A model generated the notes under the pieces. It did no database searches. It saw nothing but the letters and a program-made list of their open reading frames with translations, and was not told the DNA's origin. A DNA stretch of 64,000 nt from Halorubrum sp. Boch-26. GTDB taxonomy: Archaea > Halobacteriota > Halobacteria > Halobacteriales > Haloferacaceae. How positions within the stretch are numbered: the stretch's first letter is position 1; the number at the start of each line of letters is the position of its first letter. The translations under genes and the position numbers were made by a program. Location of the stretch: positions 1-64,000 of the forward strand of contig NZ_JARANT010000001.1 in assembly GCF_029889805.1 (NCBI RefSeq), in the 5' to 3' direction. Positions 8,845 through 15,564 of this stretch are shown piece after piece.

Positions 8845-9654
8845 TCACCGCGCGGTCCAGCCGCCGTCGGCCGCGAGCGTCTCGCCGGTGACGAAGCTCG
8901 CCGCGTCGCTGGCGAGGAATGCCACCGGCCCGGCGATCTCCGTGGGGTCGGCGAAGCGGCCCAGCGGGGTCCGGTCGAGGATCGACCGACGCAGTCGCTC
9001 GTTTTCCTGCAGGGTCTCCGTGAGATCGGTCGCGACGTAGCCCGGCGCGACCGCGTTCACTCGCACCTCGGGAGCCCAGTCGATCGCCGCGCTCTTCGTG
9101 AGCCCGACGAGGCCGTGTTTCGAGGCGACGTACGGGTGTTGCCTCGGGAGACCGACCTCTCCCGCGACGCTGGCGACGTTGACGACGCTTCCCCCCGCGT
9201 CTTTTAAATGTGGGCCGGCCGCCCGGAGCGTCCGGAACGCCCCCCGGAGGTTCACGTCGAGCACGTCGTCGACCGCCTCGGGCTCGATGCCTCCGGGGTC
9301 GCCGAGCGCGCCGTCGGGGTTGAACCCCGCGTTGTTGACGAGCACGTCGAGCGAGCCGAAGCGCTTGACGGTCTCCTCGACGAGCGCCGAGACGTCGCCG
9401 TCGTCCGTCACGTCCGCGACGATTCCCCGCGCGTCGACGCCCAGCCCCCGAGCCGCCTCGGCGACCGACTCGACCTCGGCCGCCGTCCGCGCCGCCGGAA
9501 CGACCGTCGCGCCGGCCGCCGCCAGCCCGAGCGCGATCGCCCGCCCGATCCCGCGACCACCGCCGGTGACGACGGCGACGCGCCCCGAGAGGTCGGGGAG
9601 GGCGTCGGCCGGGGAGCCGCCCGCTCCGCCCGCGGCCGCATCGCTCTCGGGCAT
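8845..9654 (-). CDS. SDR-family NAD(P)-dependent oxidoreductase
   Basis: 269 residues, classical short-chain dehydrogenase. Cofactor motif VVTGGGRGIGRA near residue 28, NNAG near 112, catalytic Ser in VNVASVAGEVG near 165, and YVASK (Tyr/Lys) near 181. The C-terminal VTGETLAADGGWTA is typical of the glucose-dehydrogenase/FabG-like group. The substrate is not predictable. It starts 6 bp after the stop of an upstream HAD hydrolase on the same strand, so the two are probably one transcript. Confidence 0.9.
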   Translation of the reverse strand: MPESDAAAGGAGGSPADALPDLSGRVAVVTGGGRGIGRAIALGLAAAGATVVPAARTAAEVESVAEAARGLGVDARGIVADVTDDGDVSALVEETVKRFGSLDVLVNNAGFNPDGALGDPGGIEPEAVDDVLDVNLRGAFRTLRAAGPHLKDAGGSVVNVASVAGEVGLPRQHPYVASKHGLVGLTKSAAIDWAPEVRVNAVAPGYVATDLTETLQENERLRRSILDRTPLGRFADPTEIAGPVAFLASDAASFVTGETLAADGGWTAR

Positions 9655-9660
9655 CGCGGA

Positions 9661-10344
9661 TCAGACCCCCAGCGCGTCCGCCAGGTCGTGGATCGACTCG
9701 ATCGTGTCGTCCGGGTCGCCGTCGAACGGCTCCCACGGGGCCCCCTTCCGATCGACGCGGACCGCCTGCATCCCGGCGTGCGCGGCGCCCATCACGTCGA
9801 ACCAGCCGGCGGTGACGTGGACGACCTCGTCGATCGGGGTCCCCGTCCGGGCGGCGCCGTGGCGGTACAGCTCCGCGGCCGGCTTGAACGTCTCCACCTC
9901 GTCGGCGCTGATCGTATCCGCGACGAGGTCGCCGATGTCGGCGTGTTCGACCATCGAGTCGAGCATCTCGGGGTTCCCGTTGGAGAGCACGTACGTCTCG
10001 TAGCCGCCGTCGCGGAGGCGCTCGATCCCGGACCGGACGTCGTCGAACACCTCCAGCTCGTGGTACACCGCGAGGATCTCGTCGCGTTCGGCGGTCGGGA
10101 GGTCGGCGCCGTGGGCCGCCAAGGCGTACGTCAGCGCGTCGCGGTTCATCTCGTAGAACGGCTGGTAGGCGTCGATCGCGTTCGCGACGAACGTGTACGC
10201 CAGCGATCGCGACCGCCAGAGCCGCGACACCGGCTCGGGGTCGGGGACGCGGTCGGCCAGCGCGGCCTCGGCCGCCTCGACGTCGACGAGGGTACTGTAC
10301 GAGTCGAACGTCACCGTCCGGACGTGCTCGGGATCGAACGACAT
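9661..10344 (-). CDS. Haloacid dehalogenase-like hydrolase (type II HAD)
   Basis: 227 residues. The nucleophile motif is TFDSYSTLVD near residue 13, motif II is YVLSNGNPEM near 122, the lysine is in FKPAAELYRHG near 160, and the terminal acidic region is VTAGWFDVMGA near 180. This matches the 2-haloacid dehalogenase (type II) group. It is upstream of and probably co-transcribed with the SDR gene, so a shared small-molecule (e.g. 2-halo- or hydroxy-acid) route is possible but unproven. Confidence 0.85.
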   Translation of the reverse strand: MSFDPEHVRTVTFDSYSTLVDVEAAEAALADRVPDPEPVSRLWRSRSLAYTFVANAIDAYQPFYEMNRDALTYALAAHGADLPTAERDEILAVYHELEVFDDVRSGIERLRDGGYETYVLSNGNPEMLDSMVEHADIGDLVADTISADEVETFKPAAELYRHGAARTGTPIDEVVHVTAGWFDVMGAAHAGMQAVRVDRKGAPWEPFDGDPDDTIESIHDLADALGV

Positions 10345-10466
10345 TCGCGTCGTCGTTCGGTCGCCGCCGTCATTACTCCACGTGGTCGCTCGCGGCGGGC
10401 GGCGTCCCCTCGTCCCTCACGAATACTTATCACCGGTTGGGCTCTCCGTCCGGCAACGTGCCTCCG

Positions 10467-11567
10467 ATGGAGCCATCCGAGAACCCGATCCACGTCCTCC
10501 TCGCGTCCGCCGACGCGGGCGACGGCGCCGGCGACACGGTCGCGGCGACGCCCACGGCGCGGTCGCTCGAACGCCGCGACGACCGGTTCACCGTCGAGAC
10601 CGTCCGGGACCGCGACGCCGCGGCGACGCTGCATTCGTCCGATCGGTTCGACTGCGTCGTCGTCGCGGCCGACTTCGCGGACGGCGACGGCCTCGGCTTT
10701 CTCGTCGACGAGGTCGAGGGTCGGGAGGCGCTCCCGCGCCTCCTCGTCGTCGGCGTCGACCGAGTCGCGGATCCGTCGGCGGTCGTCGCCGAGGCGCTCG
10801 CGGCGGGCGTCACCGACGTCGTTCGGATCTCCGATGGCGTCCCGGCGTCCCGGCTGCTCGCGAACCGGATCGCCAACGCGGTCGAGTCGCGCCGCGCCGC
10901 GACCGAGGCGGACCGCCAGCGCGAGCGGCTCGACCGCTTCGTGAGCGGTGTGTCACACGACCTCAAGAGCCCGCTCAACGTCGCACAGGGACGGCTGGCG
11001 CTGGCTCGGGACGACCCCGAGGGCGAGCACCTCGACGTGGCGGCGACCGCGGTGGACCGCACCCTCGAACTGATCGCCGACCTGCTCACCCTCGCGAAGC
11101 AGGGAGAGAAACCGCGAGAGTTGGAGTCGGTCGGGCTCCGCGACACCGTCGAGGAGTGCTGGGCGACCGTCGCCACCGGCGACGCGACGCTGGTCGTCGA
11201 GAGCGACCGGCGCGTGCTGGCCGACCCGAGCCGACTGAAACAGCTCCTCGAGAACCTGATCGGCAACGCGGTCGCCCACGGCGGCGACGACGTCACCGTC
11301 GGCGCCGTGATTCCGATGTACACCGCGACGCGCGCCGACACCGGCCTTCCGACCGGATTCTACGTGGCCGACGACGGGCCGGGAGTCCCCGAGACGGAAC
11401 GCGACCGCGTCTTCGAGGAGGGGTACACGACCGATAACGAGGGCACCGGCTTCGGCCTCAACATCGTCCGCGAGGTCGCCGCCGCACACGGCTGGGACGT
11501 CCGCGTCACCGAGAGCGCCGGCGGCGGCGCCCGCTTCGAGGTTACCGGCGTCGACAATGCGGAGTGA
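10467..11567 (+). CDS. Cytoplasmic histidine kinase with receiver-like N-terminus
   Basis: 366 residues from the ATG at 10467; a TTG at 10437 is in frame, but a TATA-like AATACTTATC at about 10422-10431 favours the later start. The N-terminal ~145 residues look like a receiver-fold domain (FDCVVVAADFADGDGLGFLV in the phospho-acceptor region). HisKA follows with SGVSHDLKSPLNVAQG near 157, then an HATPase domain with LLENLIGNAVAHGG, DDGPGVP and GFGLNIVREV. No membrane segments, so the signal is cytoplasmic. The cognate partner is unknown. Confidence 0.9.
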   Translation: MEPSENPIHVLLASADAGDGAGDTVAATPTARSLERRDDRFTVETVRDRDAAATLHSSDRFDCVVVAADFADGDGLGFLVDEVEGREALPRLLVVGVDRVADPSAVVAEALAAGVTDVVRISDGVPASRLLANRIANAVESRRAATEADRQRERLDRFVSGVSHDLKSPLNVAQGRLALARDDPEGEHLDVAATAVDRTLELIADLLTLAKQGEKPRELESVGLRDTVEECWATVATGDATLVVESDRRVLADPSRLKQLLENLIGNAVAHGGDDVTVGAVIPMYTATRADTGLPTGFYVADDGPGVPETERDRVFEEGYTTDNEGTGFGLNIVREVAAAHGWDVRVTESAGGGARFEVTGVDNAE

Positions 11568-11616
11568 CCGAACGCCGGCGAGCGCTCTGCGGTAAGTCTC
11601 GGGCGACCGAAAAATC

Positions 11617-11697
11617 GTGGCGGCGCCGGACGGCCGGATCGTTGTGGCGGCGCCGGACGGCCGGATCGTTGTGGCGGCACCGGGCGGGCGGATCGCC
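11617..11697 (+). repeat. 27-bp tandem repeat, three copies
   Basis: Units at 11617-11643 and 11644-11670 are identical; the third, 11671-11697, differs at five positions. The period is a multiple of three and one frame reads a repeated VVAAPDGRI peptide, but no convincing gene contains it. Confidence 0.85.
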
Positions 11698-11698
11698 G

Positions 11699-11824
11699 TC
11701 ACGGCGCCCGCGTCTCGGTCGCGATCGGCGCCGCGTCGGACTCCTCGGCCGTTTCGGTCGGCGGGATCCGGGTCCGCGTGCCGATCGGCGATTCCTCGGT
11801 CGTCGTAGGGTCGTCGTTCGACAT
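11699..11824 (-). CDS. Candidate 41-residue acidic protein
   Basis: A short frame starting with ATG at 11824 encodes an acidic, Thr/Glu-rich peptide (MSNDDPTTTEESPIG onward) with composition and third-position GC like real haloarchaeal proteins. It ends at the edge of the 27-bp tandem repeat. It may be a small protein, or the 5' remnant of a longer gene whose remainder was replaced by the repeat. No domain is recognisable. Confidence 0.3.
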   Translation of the reverse strand: MSNDDPTTTEESPIGTRTRIPPTETAEESDAAPIATETRAP

Positions 11825-12177
11825 CGCGAGTGGGAACGATTCACACACAGGGGAGAGTCTTCTGTGCGATCATTGAGGGATCGGTCTGCAGACAGGAAAG
11901 TGTACTAGGGCATTCGTGATCGTTGAAATGACAGTGTGCGAACTACTCACCTCGTCTGTCGACCACCGAAAACTGTCGACGTCTTCTCGGTGGGGCCGTC
12001 GCCTCCGTCGGTGTTCTCCGCTCGTCTTCCCCCTCTCTTTTCAATAAACCATAATTCATTATCGTAGACTGCTCTGTTGAATCCGCAGACGGCAGCGGGA
12101 TAGCGTCGCTCTGTCCATTCGTACTCCGCGGATTTAACAGGGCACACTGCGCGTATCGGCCCGGGTAGAGGCTTGCT
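11825..12177. other. Gene-free interval with mobile-element scars
   Basis: Lower GC than its surroundings, with no plausible coding region on either strand. It contains the MITE-like element at 12071-12143 and an AT-rich stretch around 12038-12065. Confidence 0.5.
12071..12143. mobile_element. 73-bp MITE-like element
   Basis: Terminal inverted repeats GCTCTGTTGAATCCGC (12071-12086) and GCGGATTTAACAGGGC (12128-12143) match at 14 of 16 positions. The sequence style resembles ends of IS5-like elements, but there is no transposase and no clear target-site duplication. Confidence 0.5.
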
Positions 12178-12522
12178 TCAGACGATCTCTTCAAGCACTG
12201 ACTCGCCGCTGCCATCCTGTGATTCCCATTCCCACTCGTCTTCGATACGCACGCGCCCGTCGTCAAGTAGTTCGACGGTGCCCACGGAGTGACCACTCGC
12301 AGTTTCATTCTCCGAGTTGATCTGGGAATACCTGATGTCCCATTCGTTACCATCGAACGTTCCGACGAGATGCCCGTCGACGATGTTTCCGCCTGTGTAG
12401 TGTGCGTGAATCCGTTCGCCCTCCTGCTCGAACTCGAAGCGAGTATCTCCACTCACTTCCCCGGCATCGGTGTTTGCAACGCCGACAAGCGTCCGACCAT
12501 CGAGTGAGATCTCTTCTGTCAT
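12178..12522 (-). CDS. Small beta-rich protein often annotated as 'n-acetylglutamate synthase'
   Basis: 114 residues from the ATG at 12522. The pattern LVGVANTDAGEVSGDTRFEF, then HAHYTGGNIVDGHLVG, DIRYSQIN and a final RIEDEWEWESQDGSGESVLEE matches a widespread small bacterial/archaeal family whose database name is probably wrong; no synthase motif is present. It looks like a lipocalin-like beta barrel. Its lower GC, the MITE-like repeat on one side and an IS200/IS605-type hairpin on the other suggest acquisition by transfer. Confidence 0.7.
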   Translation of the reverse strand: MTEEISLDGRTLVGVANTDAGEVSGDTRFEFEQEGERIHAHYTGGNIVDGHLVGTFDGNEWDIRYSQINSENETASGHSVGTVELLDDGRVRIEDEWEWESQDGSGESVLEEIV

Positions 12523-12676
12523 GGACTGGTGTGCTACCCATGAGACCAAAAACCCCCGAATGCAGTTGCTGACGACAGCTTCTGTGGCTCTCACACGATT
12601 TTTGACACGTTCCAAGCAGATCGGTTCTCTACGGCTGGACGTGAGTCACGGCAGTGAATAGATTCCCAGTTGTCGG

Positions 12677-12710
12677 CTTCATCCCACCCGTGAACGGGTG
12701 GGCTTTCGCC
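12677..12710 (+). mobile_element. IS200/IS605-type end hairpin (solo remnant)
   Basis: A perfect 9-bp stem CCCACCCGT/ACGGGTGGG with a two-base loop (12683-12702), inside the context GGCTTCATCC...GCTTTCGCCTC, is the form usually seen at an end of haloarchaeal IS200/IS605 (TnpB-bearing) elements. No tnpA or tnpB is present, so this is a relic. Confidence 0.5.
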
Positions 12711-12760
12711 TCGCTACCGCTGTAACTCGGTTCGGCACCCAGAAACCGGCTACGCCCGCC

Positions 12761-13065
12761 TCAGAGATCCGTCTCGGCCGCCGAGTCGACCTCGAACCGG
12801 GTGACTTCCGGTTCGCCGGCGAGCAGGTCGGGCAGCGCCGCCTCGAACTTCCGGAAGTGATCCGTCTCCGAATGCGCCTCGAACGCGGCCTCGTCCTCTA
12901 CTGTTCGAAGCACCGAACCACGTTCGGATCGTCCACGTCCGTCGCCGGCCGGTAGTCGATCACGCCCGGCTCGGCGCGGGACTTCTCGGCGAGGTCACCG
13001 ATCAGATCGAGCGACTCGTCGCGCTCCTCGGGACGGAGCGGAGAGACGGCGTGTACCGCGATCAT
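12761..13065 (-). pseudogene. Frameshifted antibiotic-biosynthesis-monooxygenase (ABM) domain protein
   Basis: The first frame (from ATG 13065) reads MIAVHAVSPLRPEERDESL and reaches VVRCFEQ followed at once by TAG near 12896. Restoring one base there (CAGTA-GAG to CAGTACGAG) continues as YEDEAAFEAHSETDHF and onward to a stop at 12761, the normal second half of a small ABM-fold (dimeric ferredoxin-like) protein of about 100 residues. The total length of 305 bp fits one lost base. Either a real single-base deletion or a sequencing error. Confidence 0.75.
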
Positions 13066-13227
13066 GCCATTCCCGGTCGTCGGTTGCGACGAATAAACCC
13101 CCGCCGCGAAGGCGTTCGGCTCGGGCAGACGGAGCCATCGGTCGCGAAGACCGATGACGCGAGCCGTGGGAAACGACGTTACGCCGGCGTTACCCATGAG
13201 ACCCGTGTGTGATAATCGGCACCGACG

Positions 13228-13236
13228 AATTAAATT
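13228..13236 (+). promoter_or_regulatory. TATA-like box of the transducer transcript
   Basis: AATTAAATT is centred 27 bp before the ATG at 13259, the spacing of a leaderless haloarchaeal transcript that starts at the leader ORF rather than at the transducer. Confidence 0.55.
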
Positions 13237-13258
13237 GGAGACCCTCACAGCCACGCAC

Positions 13259-13321
13259 ATGGATTCGCGACAGATCGCCGTCTGCGTCCCGTTTGACCGT
13301 CAGAGGAGGTGGGGAGCGTGA
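13259..13321 (+). CDS. 20-residue leader ORF coupled to the transducer gene
   Basis: ATG at 13259 opens a 20-codon frame (starts [10 protein letters not shown]) whose TGA overlaps the GTG at 13318 (GTGA). A purine-rich AGAGGAGGTGG lies inside its last codons, ideally placed as ribosome-binding site for that GTG. With the TATA-like box 27 bp upstream, the leader would be translated leaderlessly and the transducer by reinitiation. Confidence 0.5.
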   Translation: MDSRQIAVCVPFDRQRRWGA

Positions 13322-14940
13322 CGTCGGATCGAAACCGCCTCGGAGCGGTGCGAAGCCGGCTCGTCCCCGCTGTGGTGGAACAGAACCGGCTCGTCAAGTT
13401 CGGTCTCTCGATCGCCTTCGTCATCGCCGCGATCGCGGTGACGGGCCTGTTCACGATCCGACAGACGGCCGGGGTAGTCGACCCGGCCGCCCACGCGGCC
13501 GTGACGCGGAACATTCTCCTGATTATCGGCGTCGCCATCGTCGGTCTCGGGACCGTGGGGATGGGGCTCGCACGCCCGACGATCCGCGAGCTCGACGAAC
13601 TGGGGCGGCGGGCGGAAGCACTGGAAAACGGCGATCTCGACGTCGACCTCGAGCCGAAGACGGACGACGAGATCGGCCGGCTCTACGAGTCGTTCGACGC
13701 GATGCGGACCGCCCTCAAAACCCGCATCGAGGACGTGGAGGCGGAGCGGGAGCGCGCCCGCGAGGCGAAACGCGAAACGGAGGGGTTCGCGGACACGCTC
13801 GAGGCGCGCGCCGAGGCCTTCGCAGGAACGATGGGAGAGGCCGCGGACGGCGACCTGACCGCTCGGCTCTCCGTCGAGAGCGGCGACCCGGAGGCGCTCC
13901 ACGAGATCGCGGACGCGTTCAACGAGGCGCTGTCGGAGCTGGAGGCCACCGTCTCCGACGTGCGCCGCTTCGCCGACGAGGTGGCCGACGCGGGCGACGC
14001 GATGACGACGAGCGCGGAGGAGGTCGCCGCGGCCGCCCGCGAGACGAGCGGGTCGATCGACGAGATCTCCGCCGGCGCGGATCAGCAGAACGACCGGCTC
14101 GTGGAGATCGCCGGCGAGATGGAGACGATGTCCTCGACGACCGAGGAGGTCGCCGTCTCGGCCGAACAGGTCGCGGCGACCTCGGAACGTGCGACGGAGC
14201 TCAGCGACGACGGGCGCTCGGCGACGCGGCGCGCCGTCGAGGAGCTCCACGCCGTCGAGGAGCGCTCTCGGTCGGCGACGGAGGCGGTCGGACAACTCGA
14301 TGACGGGATGGAACGGATCGGCGTCATCGTCGACACGATCACGGAGATCGCCGACCAGACGAACCTGCTGGCGCTGAACGCCTCGATCGAGGCGGCGCGG
14401 GCCGGCGAGGCGGGCTCCGGGTTCGGCGTCGTCGCCGACGAGGTGAAGAGCCTCGCCGAGGAGACGAGCGCGGCCGCCGCCGAGGTCGAGTCGCTCATCG
14501 CGGAACTCGAGGAGCGGACCGACGAGAGCGTGGCGGAGATGGCGGCGATCCGCGAACGGATCGACGCGGGCGTCGACACGGTAGAGGCGGCGGAGGCCGC
14601 ACTCGTCGACATCGACGCCCGCATCACGGAGGCGGACGACGGAGTCCAAGAGATCTCGGACGCGATGGACGAGCAGGCCCGCGCGGTCAACGACGTAACG
14701 ACGTCGGTCGACGACGTCGCCGAGATCAGCCAGCGGACCTCGACGAACGCCTCGTCGGTCGCGGCCGCCGCGGAGGAGCAGGCCGTCTCCTCGGACCGCG
14801 TCTCCGAGAAGGTGGAGGGGCTGGCCGAGCGGACGACCCGCCTCCGGGAGTCGCTCGCGACGTTTCGGACGCGCGACCGCGCGGGGGCGGCAGGGACCGA
14901 GGAGAACTCCGGCGGCTCGGTATCGGCAGCCGACGACTGA
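13318..14940 (+). CDS. Methyl-accepting chemotaxis transducer without large extracellular sensor
   Basis: 540 residues from the GTG at 13318; a GTG at 13309 is also in frame but touches the ribosome-binding site. Two membrane helices (about 26-46 and 61-81) are separated by only ~15 residues, so there is no periplasm-like sensory domain. HAMP follows (about 82-135), then a long coiled-coil signalling domain whose hairpin tip carries [20 protein letters not shown] near 345. It should signal to CheA/CheW; sensing is probably through the membrane, HAMP or a partner protein. Confidence 0.92.
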   Translation: MTSDRNRLGAVRSRLVPAVVEQNRLVKFGLSIAFVIAAIAVTGLFTIRQTAGVVDPAAHAAVTRNILLIIGVAIVGLGTVGMGLARPTIRELDELGRRAEALENGDLDVDLEPKTDDEIGRLYESFDAMRTALKTRIEDVEAERERAREAKRETEGFADTLEARAEAFAGTMGEAADGDLTARLSVESGDPEALHEIADAFNEALSELEATVSDVRRFADEVADAGDAMTTSAEEVAAAARETSGSIDEISAGADQQNDRLVEIAGEMETMSSTTEEVAVSAEQVAATSERATELSDDGRSATRRAVEELHAVEERSRSATEAVGQLDDGMERIGVIVDTITEIADQTNLLALNASIEAARAGEAGSGFGVVADEVKSLAEETSAAAAEVESLIAELEERTDESVAEMAAIRERIDAGVDTVEAAEAALVDIDARITEADDGVQEISDAMDEQARAVNDVTTSVDDVAEISQRTSTNASSVAAAAEEQAVSSDRVSEKVEGLAERTTRLRESLATFRTRDRAGAAGTEENSGGSVSAADD

Positions 14941-14993
14941 CGCTGCGTCGATCGGTCCCGCGCATCTCGATTCCCGTCGGTCCGCTCTCCCAC

Positions 14994-15043
14994 GGTAACC
15001 GGAGCGTAACGACGTAACCGGGTTCCCCGATAGCGTTTATATC
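14994..15043 (+). promoter_or_regulatory. Promoter of first DsrE gene with GGTAACC-type motifs
   Basis: GGTAACC (14994-15000), GTAAC (15006-15010) and GTAACCGGG (15014-15022) lie upstream of a TATA-like GCGTTTATAT (15034-15043), which is ~25 bp before the ATG at 15064. Similar GGTNACC motifs occur before other redox-region genes. Confidence 0.5.
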
Positions 15044-15063
15044 GGCTCCGCCCGGCAGTCCGT

Positions 15064-15429
15064 ATGGGAAAGTACGCGGTGTTGCTCAGTGCCGGTCCCG
15101 ACAGGACCGGGAGCGCGCTCAACGGAGTGGAGTACGCGCTCCGGCTCGCCGACGGCGGCCACGACGTGCGGGTGTACCTCGACGGGCCGGCGACCCGGTG
15201 GCCGGGGGAGCTGGCGACGCGGGCCGACCACCCGCTTCGCGACGGGCTCGACCGGGCGGTGGCCGGGGAAGTCGGGATCGCCGCCTGCGCGTACTGCGCG
15301 GCCGCGTTCGACGCGACGGCGGGCTGTCGAACGGCGGAGATCCCGCTCCTCGGAACGGCCGGGGAAGAGCATGGGCCGGACGTCGCGGCCCTCGTCGACG
15401 ACGGATACGAACTGCTCACCATGTCCTGA
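15064..15429 (+). CDS. DsrE-fold protein with CxxC (paralog 1)
   Basis: 121 residues, DsrE/DsrF-like fold: MGKYAVLLSAGPD forms the first strand, and the C-terminus ends VDDGYELLTMS, as in the second copy at 21770-22126. Cysteines at 75 and 78 form CAYC in the place where DsrE-family sulfur carriers bear reactive thiols; a further Cys is at 88. The role could be sulfane-sulfur handling or disulfide redox; no partner DsrF/H or TusA is adjacent. Leaderless, with a TATA-like box ~25 bp upstream. Confidence 0.82.
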   Translation: MGKYAVLLSAGPDRTGSALNGVEYALRLADGGHDVRVYLDGPATRWPGELATRADHPLRDGLDRAVAGEVGIAACAYCAAAFDATAGCRTAEIPLLGTAGEEHGPDVAALVDDGYELLTMS

Positions 15430-15564
15430 GCCCCGCACGGACAGAGCCGATCTGAGCCTAGTCCCGATGCCTCGCGCGGTTGGTTTCTTAACTGTGTGTC
15501 TCGAACGGTCAGTTGGAAGGGGACTCCGAATGACCGACAGACATCCCGCGCTTCACCCGGCGTC

